Positions 45,723 to 55,346 are shown, counted from the stretch's first letter. The stretch: DNA of 64,000 bases from Rhizobium lentis (GCF_017352135.1 NZ_CP071455.1:248001-312000), one strand, 5' to 3'. Translations and numbers: made by a program. The notes: generated from the sequence alone by a model not told the origin.

Positions 45723-46847
45723 ATGCAGGCAATTGAAATCCTCGAAAGGCTTGTCGGCTTCCCCTCCGTCGTCGGTACACCGAACGGCGAGATCGTCGGC
45801 TGGATTCGGCATTACCTGCAAAATCACGGCATTGCCATCACCGAGCTTCGCGGCCCCGAGGGTGACCGGTCGAACCTCTTCGCGACAATCGGCCCAAGGG
45901 AGATGCCCGGCTACATCCTCTCCGGTCATATGGACGTCGTTCCCGCCGCAGAAGACGGGTGGAGCAGCGATCCGTTTCGACTCCGCGCCGAGGCGGGCCG
46001 CCTCTACGGTCGCGGAACCACCGACATGAAAGGCTTTCTAGCCGTCATGCTTGCGGCCGTTCCTGCACTCGCGGCGGCACAACTCGGCCGGCCCATCCAC
46101 CTCGCCTTTTCCTACGATGAGGAGGCGGGTTGCCGCGGCGTCCCGCACATGATCGCGCGCCTGCCTGAGCTCTGTGCCCATCCGCTTGGCGCGATCATCG
46201 GCGAGCCGAGCGGCATGCAGGCGATCCGCGCCCACAAGGGCAAGGCCGCAGCCCGGTTGACGATCCGGGGCCGGTCCGGTCATTCCTCGCGCCCGGACCA
46301 GGGACTGAATGCAATCCATGCCATGACCGACGTCTTGGCCTGCGCCGGCGCCGAAGCGGAACGCCTGTCCAAAGGCCCGTTCGAGCATGTGTTCGAACCG
46401 CCCTATTCCTCGCTTCAGGTCGGCACGCTGAAGGGCGGCCAGGCGGTCAACATCATTCCCGAGACCTGCGAAGCCGAGTTCGAAGCCAGGGCGATTTCCG
46501 CGATCGACCCGGCCACGCTACTGACGCCGCTTCGGGCGGTGGCCGAGGCGCTGCCGCGGCGCGGCTTCGAGGTGGAGTGGCGCGAACTCAGCGCCTATCC
46601 GGCGCTGTCGCTTGCCGCCGAAGCGCCGCTTGCACGCTTGCTTGAAGAACTCACCGGCGTGGAGCCGCTCGACGCCGTCAGCTACGGCACCGAAGCCGGT
46701 CTTTTCCAGCGGGCCGGCATTGACGCGATCATCTGCGGGCCGGGTGACATCGCCCGTGCTCACAAGCCGGACGAATTCATAATTGCCGATGAACTGCTGG
46801 CCTGCCAGGCGATGGTCGAGGCGCTCGCCCGGCATTGCATCCGCTGA
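45723..46847 (+). CDS. M20-family deacetylase, ArgE-like
   Basis: A 374-residue zinc amidohydrolase similar to acetylornithine deacetylase. Metal-site motifs are LSGHMDVVPA (His, Asp), YGRGTTDMKGFLA (Asp), the catalytic pair SYDEEAGC (Glu-Glu), and a late KPDEF with His before it (RAHKPDEFI). A dimerisation lid occupies about 175-285 (GRSGHSSRPDQGLNAI). The ATG at 45723 has GAGAAGG just upstream; a GTG 12 bases earlier is possible. First gene of an operon without arginine genes, so the substrate is likely another N-acylated amino acid or diamine. Confidence 0.88.
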   Translation: MQAIEILERLVGFPSVVGTPNGEIVGWIRHYLQNHGIAITELRGPEGDRSNLFATIGPREMPGYILSGHMDVVPAAEDGWSSDPFRLRAEAGRLYGRGTTDMKGFLAVMLAAVPALAAAQLGRPIHLAFSYDEEAGCRGVPHMIARLPELCAHPLGAIIGEPSGMQAIRAHKGKAAARLTIRGRSGHSSRPDQGLNAIHAMTDVLACAGAEAERLSKGPFEHVFEPPYSSLQVGTLKGGQAVNIIPETCEAEFEARAISAIDPATLLTPLRAVAEALPRRGFEVEWRELSAYPALSLAAEAPLARLLEELTGVEPLDAVSYGTEAGLFQRAGIDAIICGPGDIARAHKPDEFIIADELLACQAMVEALARHCIR

Positions 46848-46866
46848 CGATTAAGGAGCCGATGCA

Positions 46867-47790
46867 ATGACCTTTCTCTTCAATTCCGATGCGAAGCGCG
46901 GCGCCATATTCGCCGAGGCCTTCGCGCGCGAACTGCCGGACATTGCCTTCGCCATTGATCCGGCATCGGTCGAACCGGAATCGATACGCTACCTGATCAC
47001 CTGGACTGTTCCGGATGATCTCGTGCGCTACCGCAATCTCGAAATCCTCTTTTCGATCGGCGCCGGCGTCGACCAGTTCCGCATCGATGCGGTGCCTGCC
47101 GGGGTCAAGGTGGTGCGCATGGTCGAAGACGGCATCATCAGAATGATGCAGGAATATGCGACGCTCGCCGTGCTCGCTCTCCATCGTGATCTGCCCGCCT
47201 ATCTCGACCAGCAACGGCGCCGGATCTGGCAGCCGATGACACCGGTGCAGGCCACGAAACGCCGTATCGGAGTACTCGGGCTTGGCATGCTGGGAAGCGC
47301 GGTGCTTAAGAGCTTGCGGCCCTTCGGCTTTCCACTGTCCGGCTGGAGTCGTACTCCCCGCATCATCGACAGCGTTCGATGCCTCAGCGGCGGCGAGGGA
47401 CTCGAGGTCCTGCTTGAAACCAGCGATATTCTCGTCTGCATGCTGCCGCTGACGGAGGAGACGCGCGGCTTTCTGAATGCCGAACTCTTCGCCAAGCTTC
47501 CGTCCGGGGCAGCACTCGTTCATGTCGGCCGCGGCGCCCAGCTCGATCATCAGGCGCTCGTCGACGCGCTGAACGCCGGACATCTCTCCGGCGCCGTCGT
47601 CGACGTCACCGATCCGGAGCCGCTGCCGGCTGACCACGCCTTCTGGAGCCATCCGAAAATTCTGCTGACGCCGCATATTGCCAGCGTCACCCAAGCTGAA
47701 ACCGCCGCGGCCGCCGTGATCGGCAACATCAGACGGCATCGCGTCGGCCTCGACCCGATCGGGCTGGTCGATCGCAGCCGAGGCTACTGA
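46867..47790 (+). CDS. ghrA: Glyoxylate/hydroxypyruvate reductase A-like dehydrogenase
   Basis: A 307-residue D-2-hydroxyacid dehydrogenase that reduces glyoxylate or hydroxypyruvate (or a related 2-oxoacid) with NAD(P)H. It has the Rossmann motif [13 protein letters not shown], the catalytic Arg in [13 protein letters not shown], Glu in DVTDPEPLP and His in LLTPHIASV. The N-terminal substrate domain includes [10 protein letters not shown]. It follows the deacetylase by 19 bases with AAGGAG ribosome site. Confidence 0.88.
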   Translation: MTFLFNSDAKRGAIFAEAFARELPDIAFAIDPASVEPESIRYLITWTVPDDLVRYRNLEILFSIGAGVDQFRIDAVPAGVKVVRMVEDGIIRMMQEYATLAVLALHRDLPAYLDQQRRRIWQPMTPVQATKRRIGVLGLGMLGSAVLKSLRPFGFPLSGWSRTPRIIDSVRCLSGGEGLEVLLETSDILVCMLPLTEETRGFLNAELFAKLPSGAALVHVGRGAQLDHQALVDALNAGHLSGAVVDVTDPEPLPADHAFWSHPKILLTPHIASVTQAETAAAAVIGNIRRHRVGLDPIGLVDRSRGY

Positions 47791-47828
47791 TTCATCTCCC
47801 CACACATCTGACCCCGGAAAGGAAACCC

Positions 47829-48182
47829 ATGTCCCTGCTCAAGACAATCGACGTCAACCCATCCCAGGCGCCGCGCGAGTCCGGCCCCCTCCCCGAGCGC
47901 CTGATCTCGGGCAATCCAACCTACAAGACCTGGGCGCAGGATGTTGCTCGCGCAGACACGGTTCATACCGGCGTATGGGAGGCGACGCCCGGTGAGACTC
48001 GATCCATCAAGGGCGAGACATTCGAATTCTGCCATATTCTTTCAGGCTTGGTCGAACTCACCCCCGAAGGCGGAGAGCCGGTCGTCTACAAGGCCGGCGA
48101 CAGCTTTGTCATGAAGCCGGGCTTCGTCGGCGTCTGGAAGACGATCGAGACGGTCCGCAAGATCTACGTGACCGTGACGTGA
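47829..48182 (+). CDS. Cupin-domain protein
   Basis: A 117-residue single cupin barrel of the Cupin_3 (DUF861) type: WEATPGETRSIKGETFEFCH, then ILSGLVELTPEGG and YKAGDSFVMKPGFVGVW. This group includes ureidoglycine-aminohydrolase-like and sugar-binding members; no specific activity can be assigned. Only part of the metal-ligand set is visible (Glu and His in FEFCHIL). Third gene of the deacetylase operon, 38 bases after the reductase. Confidence 0.8.
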   Translation: MSLLKTIDVNPSQAPRESGPLPERLISGNPTYKTWAQDVARADTVHTGVWEATPGETRSIKGETFEFCHILSGLVELTPEGGEPVVYKAGDSFVMKPGFVGVWKTIETVRKIYVTVT

Positions 48183-48194
48183 CTGCGACGCGGA

Positions 48195-48210
48195 GCGCGG
48201 TTTTCCGCGC
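48195..48210. terminator. GC-rich hairpin after the cupin gene
   Basis: GCGCGG-TTTT-CCGCGC directly after the cupin stop. No T-run follows, so it may only attenuate transcription into the aldehyde dehydrogenase gene across the 183-base gap. Confidence 0.35.
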
Positions 48211-48365
48211 GCGGACGGTGCGGCATCGGTGCCGGGCATCCGCCGTAGATTTGACTGACGGCGGCGCGCAAAACGCAATTTTCGACCGTCGCAGCATTCC
48301 CGGTCGATGCATGCTGCTCGCTTTCCCCAGCTAGGCTTGTTCTCAGCTCACGGCGAGGACACGCA

Positions 48366-49829
48366 ATGACACTCAGCTTCGATCCCAACACGATCTCCCT
48401 GCCTGTCGGACATTTCATCGGCGGCCGTCTGGTTCCGGCCGAAGCCGTCATCGACATGCATCGGCCTTCCGACGGCAAAGCCTATGCGGGCTGCCCGCTC
48501 GCCGACGCGGCGCTCGTGGACCAAGCCGTCGAGACGGCAAGGGGGGCGTTAGACAGGAGCAATTGGGGCGGCGTGCGGCCGCGTGAGCGCACCACGGCGC
48601 TACAGCGCTGGGCTGACCTGATCGAAGCCGAGGCAGAAACTCTCGCCAGGCTTGAAGCGCTCTCCTCAACCCGCCCCGTCGGCCATCTCGTCGCCGGCGA
48701 TATCGCCGTCACCGCCGAGCAGATCCGCTTCTTTGCCGAATTCGCCGACAAGGAAGGCGGCGATCTCGTCCCGACCGACGACGCGAATTTCGGCATGATC
48801 GTGACGGAGCCCTATGGTGTGGTCGGCGCCATCACACCCTGGAATTTCCCCTTGTCGATGGCGGGCTGGAAGCTTGGCCCGGCACTGGCGGCGGGCAATG
48901 CGGTGGTGTTGAAACCATCGGAAATGACGCCGTTCTCGACACTCTATCTTGCCGAGCTTTCGGTGCGGGCCGGCTTGCCCGCCGGCCTCGTCAACATCGT
49001 CCTTGGTGACGGCCCGACCACCGGCACCGCCATCACCGGACATCCGGGGATTTCCAAAGTCAGCTTCACCGGCTCGACGACGGCCGGCGCGGCGATCATG
49101 GCCAATATTGCCAGGACGGGCGTGAAGCCGATGACACTGGAGCTCGGCGGCAAGAGCCCGCAGTTGGTCTTTGCGGATGCCGATCTCGATCTCGCGGCAG
49201 GCGCCATCGCCGCCAGCATTTTGTCCAATGCCGGCCAGGCCTGCATATGCGGATCCCGCCTCATCGTCGAGGCGAAGATAGCGGATGCACTCGCGGCCGC
49301 ACTCATCGCGAGGCTGGCGGCAATCCGCCCCGGCCCCACCTGGGACGAAACGACCGATTATTCGCCCGTCATCTCCGAACGCCAGATCGCCCGCATGGAC
49401 GGCATCATCCGCGCCGCGATCGACGGCGGGGCCGAATGCCTCACCGGTGGCCGCCGGCTCGATCGTGAGGGCTATTTCTACGCGCCGACCCTGATTTCGG
49501 GCGTAACGGCAACATCACCCGCGGTTCTCGAGGAAATCTTCGGGCCGGTCCTGACCATCCAGACCTTCGAGACGGAAGAGGAGGCGCTGAGCCTGGCAGA
49601 TCATCCATCCTATGGCCTGGCCGCCGGTCTCTTCACCCGCGATCTCTCCCGTGCGATCCGCCTCACCCGCCGCCTGCAGGCCGGCACCGTCTGGGTCAAC
49701 CGCTACGGCCGCTCGCGCGACCATATCCTGCCGACCGGCGGCTACAAGCAGTCCGGCATCGGCAAGGACCTCGGCCGCGAAGCCTATCATGCCAACCGCA
49801 AGAGCAAGAGCGTGCTCATCAGCCTTTAA
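48366..49829 (+). CDS. NAD(P)-dependent aldehyde dehydrogenase
   Basis: A 487-residue aldehyde dehydrogenase. Motifs: ITPWNFPLSMAGWKLGPALA (NAD-binding region), FTGSTTAGAAIM, general base in LELGGKSPQ (Glu259) and catalytic Cys293 in GQACICGSR. The C-terminal phrase VNRYGRSRDHILPTGGYKQS replaces the more common GGVK-type ending. It opens a cluster with a tartrate-dehydrogenase-like enzyme and GabD. Substrate unknown; likely an aldehyde from amine or hydroxyacid breakdown. Confidence 0.92.
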   Translation: MTLSFDPNTISLPVGHFIGGRLVPAEAVIDMHRPSDGKAYAGCPLADAALVDQAVETARGALDRSNWGGVRPRERTTALQRWADLIEAEAETLARLEALSSTRPVGHLVAGDIAVTAEQIRFFAEFADKEGGDLVPTDDANFGMIVTEPYGVVGAITPWNFPLSMAGWKLGPALAAGNAVVLKPSEMTPFSTLYLAELSVRAGLPAGLVNIVLGDGPTTGTAITGHPGISKVSFTGSTTAGAAIMANIARTGVKPMTLELGGKSPQLVFADADLDLAAGAIAASILSNAGQACICGSRLIVEAKIADALAAALIARLAAIRPGPTWDETTDYSPVISERQIARMDGIIRAAIDGGAECLTGGRRLDREGYFYAPTLISGVTATSPAVLEEIFGPVLTIQTFETEEEALSLADHPSYGLAAGLFTRDLSRAIRLTRRLQAGTVWVNRYGRSRDHILPTGGYKQSGIGKDLGREAYHANRKSKSVLISL

Positions 49830-49838
49830 GGAGCTGCG

Positions 49839-50882
49839 ATGAAGACCTACAGGATTGCCCTTCTGCCGGGAGACGGCATCGGCCGCGACGTGACCGACGC
49901 TGCCTGGGCCGTGCTCGAAAAGACTGCCGGATCGAGCGGGTTTTGTCTTGAAGCGACCCGCTACCCCTGGTCCTGCGACTACTATCTCGAAAACGGCAGC
50001 ATGATGCCCGCCGACGGGATCGAGACGCTGAGATCCTTCGACGCCATCTTGCTCGGCGCCGTCGGATGGCCCAGCAAGGTGCCGGATTCCGTGTCGCTGC
50101 ATGGGTTGCTGCTGCCCATCCGCAAGGCTTTTGTGCAATATGCCAACATCCGCCCGCACAAGCTGCTGCCCGGTGTGCTGGGACCGCTGCGGTCGCAAGA
50201 CTTCGACATCCTGTGCATCCGTGAAAACACCGAGGGCGAATATTCCGGCGCCGGCGGCCGCGTGCATCAGGGCACAGACAGCGAGGTGGCGGTCGAAACC
50301 TCCATCTTCACCCGAAAGGGGGTCGAACGCATCCTGCGTTTCGGCTTCGAGCAAGCGCGTGCGCGGCGCGGTAAACTCGCGTCGGTGACCAAGTCCAACG
50401 CGCAGAAATATTCGATGGTCTTCTGGGACGAGATCACCCACCGCCTCTCCGCCGAATATCCCGATGTCGAAGTGACGAGCTACCATATCGACGCCATGGC
50501 CGCCCGTATGGTCATGGCGCCCGATAGTCTCGATGTCGTGGTTGCATCCAACCTGTTCGGCGACATTCTGACCGACCTCGGCGCCGCCATCCAGGGTGGG
50601 CTCGGGTTTGCGGCATCCGCCAACGTCAATCCTGATCGCCGGGCGCCGTCGATGTTCGAACCCGTCCACGGTTCCGCGCCCGATATCGCTCATCTCGGCA
50701 TCGCCAATCCGATCGCCGCCATCTGGTCGGGAGCGATGATGCTGCAGCATCTGGGGGAAACGGCTGCGGCCGGAAAGGTGATGGCAGCTATCGAGGCAAC
50801 GACCGCACGCGGCATCGGCGCAATCCCCGGCAAAGACAAGACCGATGCAATCACGGCATCGGTGCTTTCGGCACTTGACTGA
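49839..50882 (+). CDS. Tartrate dehydrogenase/decarboxylase-like enzyme
   Basis: A 347-residue member of the isocitrate/isopropylmalate dehydrogenase family, closest in style to tartrate dehydrogenase and D-malate dehydrogenase: LLPGDGIGRDVTDAAW, WSCDYYLENGSMMP, HGLLLPIRKAFVQYANIRPH, IRENTEGEYSGAGGR and the metal-binding SNLFGDILTDLGA. These enzymes oxidise and often decarboxylate tartrate, malate or related hydroxyacids with NAD and Mn2+ or Mg2+. It lies 9 bases after the aldehyde dehydrogenase with AAGGAG, and 15 bases before gabD, so one transcript. Confidence 0.87.
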   Translation: MKTYRIALLPGDGIGRDVTDAAWAVLEKTAGSSGFCLEATRYPWSCDYYLENGSMMPADGIETLRSFDAILLGAVGWPSKVPDSVSLHGLLLPIRKAFVQYANIRPHKLLPGVLGPLRSQDFDILCIRENTEGEYSGAGGRVHQGTDSEVAVETSIFTRKGVERILRFGFEQARARRGKLASVTKSNAQKYSMVFWDEITHRLSAEYPDVEVTSYHIDAMAARMVMAPDSLDVVVASNLFGDILTDLGAAIQGGLGFAASANVNPDRRAPSMFEPVHGSAPDIAHLGIANPIAAIWSGAMMLQHLGETAAAGKVMAAIEATTARGIGAIPGKDKTDAITASVLSALD

Positions 50883-50897
50883 TCAATGGAGAACTAA

Positions 50898-52355
50898 ATG
50901 AACGGACTAAGGGATGAGAGCCTGCTTCGCCAGCAAGGGCTGATCGACGGAGAATGGCGTGCGGCCGCAACCGGGCGCATGATCGAGGTGATCGACCCGG
51001 CGACGCAGAATGTGCTGGGCATGGTGCCCGACATGGACGGAGCCGATACGCGGGCGGCAATCGCGGCGGCGGAAAAGGCCTTCGGTCCATGGCGGGCAAA
51101 AACCAATGCCGAGCGCGCCGCTTTGCTGGAAGCCTGGCACGATCTGATGATGGACAATATCGAGGATCTGGCGCTGATCCTGACCCGGGAACAGGGCAAG
51201 CCGCTGACGGAGGCGCGCGTCGAAATCCGTTACGGCGCCTCGTTCATCAAATGGTTTTCCGAGGAAGCGCGCCGCATTGGCGGAACGACCATCCCCTCGC
51301 CCACCGCAGAGCGGCGGATCGTCGTTCTGAAGGAGCCCGTCGGCGTATCGGCGATCGTCACACCGTGGAATTTTCCAAATGCGATGATCACCCGCAAGGT
51401 GGGGCCAGCACTTGCGGCCGGTTGCACGGTCGTCATCAAGCCATCGGAGCTGACCCCCTTCTCGGCACTGGCGCTCGCCGTACTGGCGGAGCGCGCCGGC
51501 ATCCCCAAGGGGGTGATCAACATCGTCACCGGCATGCCGACCGCAATCGGCAACGAGTTGATGACGAACCAGACCGTCCGCAAGATCTCTTTCACCGGCT
51601 CAACCCGCGTCGGGTCGCTGTTGATGCGCGGCGCGGCCGACAGCATCAAGCGGCTCAGTCTCGAACTCGGCGGAAACGCGCCTTTCATCGTCTTCGACGA
51701 TGCCGATCTCGACCTTGCCGTGGAGGGCGCCATCGCATCGAAATTCCGCAACGGTGGACAGACCTGTGTCTGCGCCAACCGCCTTCTCGTCCAGTCCGGC
51801 GTCTACGACGCCTTTGCCGCCAAACTCGGCGCGCGGGTCTCGGCCATGAAGGTCGGGGCAGGCACTGAGGCCGGCACCGATATCGGACCGATGATCAACA
51901 AGGCTGCGATCGACAAGATCAAGCGTCACGTGGATGATGCGGTGGAAAAGGGAGCCAAGATCCTCGCCACTGCCGGCTCCATGCCGGTCGGCGATCAATA
52001 TGCGGCGCCGATGGTGCTCGGAGGCGCAACGACCGAGATGCAGCTTGCCACCGAAGAGACATTCGGACCCGTTGCCCCTCTCTTTCGCTTCGACACCGAG
52101 GAGGAGGCGATCCGCATCGCAAATTCCACTCCCTTCGGCCTTGCGGCCTATTTCTACACGGAGAGCCTGAAACGGTCCTGGCGGGTCGGCGAGGCGCTCG
52201 AATTCGGCATGATCGGCCTGAACACGGGCGCCATCTCGACTGAGGTCGCTCCGTTCGGCGGCGTCAAGCAATCCGGCCTCGGGCGCGAGGGCGCCCAATG
52301 CGGCATTGAGGAATATCTTGAAATGAAGAGTTTCCACATCGGTGGGCTCTCCTGA
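50898..52355 (+). CDS. gabD: Succinate-semialdehyde dehydrogenase
   Basis: A 485-residue aldehyde dehydrogenase of the GabD group, which oxidises succinate semialdehyde to succinate in GABA and putrescine breakdown. Motifs: VTPWNFPNAMITRKVGPALA, FTGSTRVGSLLM, LELGGNAPFIVF (Glu256), GQTCVCANR (Cys290) and the GabD-type ending APFGGVKQSGLGREGAQCG. Related substrates such as glutarate semialdehyde are possible. Last gene of the operon, followed by a strong terminator. Confidence 0.9.
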   Translation: MNGLRDESLLRQQGLIDGEWRAAATGRMIEVIDPATQNVLGMVPDMDGADTRAAIAAAEKAFGPWRAKTNAERAALLEAWHDLMMDNIEDLALILTREQGKPLTEARVEIRYGASFIKWFSEEARRIGGTTIPSPTAERRIVVLKEPVGVSAIVTPWNFPNAMITRKVGPALAAGCTVVIKPSELTPFSALALAVLAERAGIPKGVINIVTGMPTAIGNELMTNQTVRKISFTGSTRVGSLLMRGAADSIKRLSLELGGNAPFIVFDDADLDLAVEGAIASKFRNGGQTCVCANRLLVQSGVYDAFAAKLGARVSAMKVGAGTEAGTDIGPMINKAAIDKIKRHVDDAVEKGAKILATAGSMPVGDQYAAPMVLGGATTEMQLATEETFGPVAPLFRFDTEEEAIRIANSTPFGLAAYFYTESLKRSWRVGEALEFGMIGLNTGAISTEVAPFGGVKQSGLGREGAQCGIEEYLEMKSFHIGGLS

Positions 52356-52369
52356 CCGGCAAGAAGACA

Positions 52370-52399
52370 AAGGGCGCCGGAAACTCCGCCGGCGCCCTT
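52370..52399. terminator. Bidirectional terminator between gabD and the FAD oxidoreductase gene
   Basis: Perfect 11-bp arms AAGGGCGCCGG (52370-52380) and CCGGCGCCCTT (52389-52399), 8-base loop. The A-rich left flank gives a T-rich tail for leftward transcription. It separates convergent operons. Confidence 0.85.
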
Positions 52400-52490
52400 C
52401 CCAAGTAGTTCTTTTCCACCTTCTTCCAAACGGCGGCAGCTTTTGAGAGACGCGGCTGAGAAAGCCTCGACCGCTCTCGTCACGCCGCGC

Positions 52491-53765
52491 TTACACGAAG
52501 CGATCAAGCGTCTTGTAATAGAGCCCGACGACCGGCAGGAACCACGGCTTGCCGAAATGGCCGGGCACGGCAGGCCATTCGAGCCCCTTTACCGGATTGC
52601 GGTCCGCCTTGCCCATGATGGCGTCGGCGATGATCATGCCGAGATGGGTGGAGAGTTGGGCGCCGTGGCCGGAATAGCCCATGGCGTACCAAACGCCGTC
52701 AACGTAGCCCGCGCGGGGATAACGGTCTTTCGTCATATCGACGAGCCCGCCCCAGCAATAGTCGATCTCAACGCCGGCAAGTCGTGGGAAGATTTCGGCC
52801 AGGCTGGCGCGCAGAATATCGCCGCTCTTTTCATCCGAGCGCTGATCAGACGTGGCGGAAAAACGTGCGCGGCCGCCGAAGATCAGCCGCTTGTCCGGCG
52901 ACAGTCGGAAATAATTGCCGATATTCATCGAGGTGACGCAGGTCCGGTTTCCCGGCATCGTCGCGGCGATTTCGGCATCGGTCAGCGGACGGGTGGCCAC
53001 AAGAAAACTGCCGACCGAAATGATCCGGCGGCGAAAATAGCCGAAGAGGGACGGCGTGTAGGCGCCCGTCGCGACCAAGACGTGGTCTGCGGTAACGCTG
53101 CCGCGTGCGGTCGCAAGGCTGTGCCGACCATTGCCCTGCCGGTGCGCCGTCACCGCCGCCTTTTCGAAGATGACGGCGCCGTGGCGGACGGCCGCGGCGG
53201 CGAGCCCGGCGACATAGCGACCCATATGCATCATCGCACTCTTCTTCGAGAGCATGGCGCCATGGAAGGGCGAGCCGACCTCACTCTTCAAGTCATCCGC
53301 CGAAAGCAGCGCCGTCTCCGGATCGACGTCTCTGTGCACAGCCTCGAAGTTGCGGGCAATGGCCTCGAAATGCTGAGGTTTGGAGGCAAGCTTCAGCTTT
53401 CCGGCGCGACGGAAATTGCAGTCGATGCCCTCCTCGGCGATGATCGCCTCGATCGTGTCGATGGACTCATCGAACGCACGATAGAGCGCGATAGCATTCT
53501 CCGCGCCGAGCGCTGACTTCGCGGACAGGAAGCTGTGGGCCAGTCCGTTGTTGAGGTGGCCTCCATTGCGCCCCGATGCGCCCCAGCCCACTCGTTCTGC
53601 CTCCAGTACGACGACCCTGGCGCCGACTTTCGCAAGCTGGCGCGCTGCTGCTAGCCCCGTAAAGCCAGCCCCGATGACGGCGACATCATAATGCCCTTCG
53701 ACCGGGCCTTGAGCCGCATCGGCAAAAGCACGGGCTGTGTCGTGCCAGTAGGACTGGAATTGCAT
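52491..53765 (-). CDS. FAD-dependent amine oxidoreductase, PuuB/OrdL-like
   Basis: A 424-residue DAO-family flavoenzyme. FAD-binding motif VAVIGAGFTGLAAARQL (GAGFTG at 32-37), GASGRNGGHLNNG, and the C-terminal GGLVDMTKDRYPRAG and YSGHGAQLSTHLG typical of gamma-glutamylputrescine oxidases and related enzymes. It would oxidise a secondary or acylated amine to an aldehyde plus amine with H2O2. The ATG at 53765 follows GGAGACAAG and lies 13 bases after the dehalogenase stop. Opposed to an operon with two aldehyde dehydrogenases, which suits amine breakdown. Confidence 0.87.
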   Translation of the reverse strand: MQFQSYWHDTARAFADAAQGPVEGHYDVAVIGAGFTGLAAARQLAKVGARVVVLEAERVGWGASGRNGGHLNNGLAHSFLSAKSALGAENAIALYRAFDESIDTIEAIIAEEGIDCNFRRAGKLKLASKPQHFEAIARNFEAVHRDVDPETALLSADDLKSEVGSPFHGAMLSKKSAMMHMGRYVAGLAAAAVRHGAVIFEKAAVTAHRQGNGRHSLATARGSVTADHVLVATGAYTPSLFGYFRRRIISVGSFLVATRPLTDAEIAATMPGNRTCVTSMNIGNYFRLSPDKRLIFGGRARFSATSDQRSDEKSGDILRASLAEIFPRLAGVEIDYCWGGLVDMTKDRYPRAGYVDGVWYAMGYSGHGAQLSTHLGMIIADAIMGKADRNPVKGLEWPAVPGHFGKPWFLPVVGLYYKTLDRFV

Positions 53766-53778
53766 CCGCTTGTCTCCG

Positions 53779-54447
53779 TCAGAGGCCAACGACGCCAGGC
53801 AGGCTCGATATACCTGAAATTTCTACATAGCCGTAATAGGGATTGGCCGGCTCGTGACCGCGATTGACCCAGACCTTGTTCTTGATGCCGAGATCGTGGG
53901 CCGACATCAGATCATAGCGGAAGGAGGACGAGCAATGCAGCACGTCTTGCGGTCCGCAGCCGAGCATGTCGAACATATATTCAAAGGCCTGGAACCGCGG
54001 TTTGTAGGCATTTGCCTGTTGGGCGGTATAGACAGCGTGGAATGGCGCACCGAGCTTTTCGACATTCGACATGATCTGCGCGTCCATGGCGTTCGACAGG
54101 ATCACCAGCGGAATTTCCCGGGCGACCCTGGCGAGGCCCTCCGGTACGTCGCGATGCGGCCCCCAGGTCGGAACACGCGCGTAGATCATCTGAGCGGCTT
54201 CGTCGCGAAATGTTACGCCGTTGCGCTTGCAAGTCCGCTCGAGCGAATTATGGACAACCTCGGCGTAGGGCTTCCAGGCGCCCATGATCTCGTCCAGGCG
54301 ATAGGCGGCGAAATTCTTGATGAACTCCACCATGCGCGGCTCATCGAGCTGGTCGCCGTAGAGATCGCGTGCCGCTTCTGCCATCTGAAAATTGGTCAGC
54401 GTGCCGTAGCAATCGAAGGTGATGTATTTCGGACGGAACGTCGTCAT
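53779..54447 (-). CDS. Haloacid dehalogenase, type II
   Basis: A 222-residue HAD hydrolase of the L-2-haloacid dehalogenase group. Nucleophile Asp12 in FDCYGTLTNF, second motif VILSNAMDAQI, Lys in ANAYKPRFQAFEYM, and HCSSSFRYDLMSAHDLGIK with the final acidic motif. These enzymes replace halogen by hydroxyl on 2-haloacids, but members in catabolic clusters often act on phosphate esters or other small acids. Co-transcribed with the FAD oxidoreductase. No known haloacid transporter is nearby. Confidence 0.87.
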   Translation of the reverse strand: MTTFRPKYITFDCYGTLTNFQMAEAARDLYGDQLDEPRMVEFIKNFAAYRLDEIMGAWKPYAEVVHNSLERTCKRNGVTFRDEAAQMIYARVPTWGPHRDVPEGLARVAREIPLVILSNAMDAQIMSNVEKLGAPFHAVYTAQQANAYKPRFQAFEYMFDMLGCGPQDVLHCSSSFRYDLMSAHDLGIKNKVWVNRGHEPANPYYGYVEISGISSLPGVVGL

Positions 54448-54671
54448 CTGCGTATCCTTTAACGATCGGAACTGGGGACGTGTTCAAAATCATAGGCACT
54501 GCTTCACCCGTGGCTTACCTGAATTAGCCGCATCGGAAGCAGAATCTATCGTATCGAGAGTGGCGTTTGGCAGAAGGTTGCGCGCGCTTGCTGCTCCTGG
54601 AAATTGAAGCGATCGTAAGAAAGGATCAAACGGCCCAGTTCTGCGCCGCCGGAAGGCGGCCGGCTATCGGT

Positions 54672-55346
54672 TCAATCGTGATCGTGATCATGCTCATGAT
54701 GCGATGGAAGATCGAGGTCGAAGGTATTGACGAGATCGGCCACCTGAGCAGGGCTGAGGAAACGGGGATTGAGGTTGCGCAGCAGCAGATAGAGCTTCGC
54801 CGTTTCCTCCAGTTCCTCGGTCGCGAAGACCGCCGCTTCCAGACTGTCACCGGCGACGACAGGGCCATGATTGGCCAGAAGCACCGAAGAATATCTGCCA
54901 GCCAGCCCCCGGATCGCGTCTGCCACCGCCGGATCCCCGGGGCGAAAATACGGCACCAAAGCGGTCTCACCGGCGCGCATGAGATAATATGGCGTCATCG
55001 GCGGCAGGGCGGCACGCGGATCGATCTCCGGCAGCATCGTCAGCGCCACCGCATGAGTGGAGTGAAGATGGACGATGGCACGGGCGCTGCCGCGTGTCTC
55101 ATAGAGGGCAGTGTGAAGCGGGATTTCTTTTGTCGGCTTGTCGCCGGACAGCAGCCGGCCTTCCGCGTCAAGCCTTGAGATGCGGGCCGGGTCGAGAAAG
55201 CCGAGCGAGGCGTTGGTCGGCGTCACCAGCCAGCCGCCGTCCTCCAATCGCAACGATATGTTGCCGGACGAACCGGGCGTCAGCCCGCGCTCGAACAGCG
55301 AGCGACCGTATCGGCAGATTTCCTCACGCAGGCGCGTGTCGGACAT
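54672..55346 (-). CDS. otnC: 3-oxo-tetronate 4-phosphate decarboxylase
   Basis: A 224-residue class II aldolase/adducin-fold enzyme. It takes 3-oxo-tetronate 4-phosphate to dihydroxyacetone phosphate and CO2, the last step of four-carbon acid sugar breakdown. Metal ligands appear in IVHLHSTHAVAL and LLANHGPVVAG, with GLTPGSSGNISLR at the phosphate site. It is 16 bases downstream of the LacI gene with GGAGGA ribosome site, while its pathway partners are divergent on the other side of that gene. The C-terminus is an unusual His/Asp-rich tail (SHHEHDHDHD). Confidence 0.9.
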   Translation of the reverse strand: MSDTRLREEICRYGRSLFERGLTPGSSGNISLRLEDGGWLVTPTNASLGFLDPARISRLDAEGRLLSGDKPTKEIPLHTALYETRGSARAIVHLHSTHAVALTMLPEIDPRAALPPMTPYYLMRAGETALVPYFRPGDPAVADAIRGLAGRYSSVLLANHGPVVAGDSLEAAVFATEELEETAKLYLLLRNLNPRFLSPAQVADLVNTFDLDLPSHHEHDHDHD

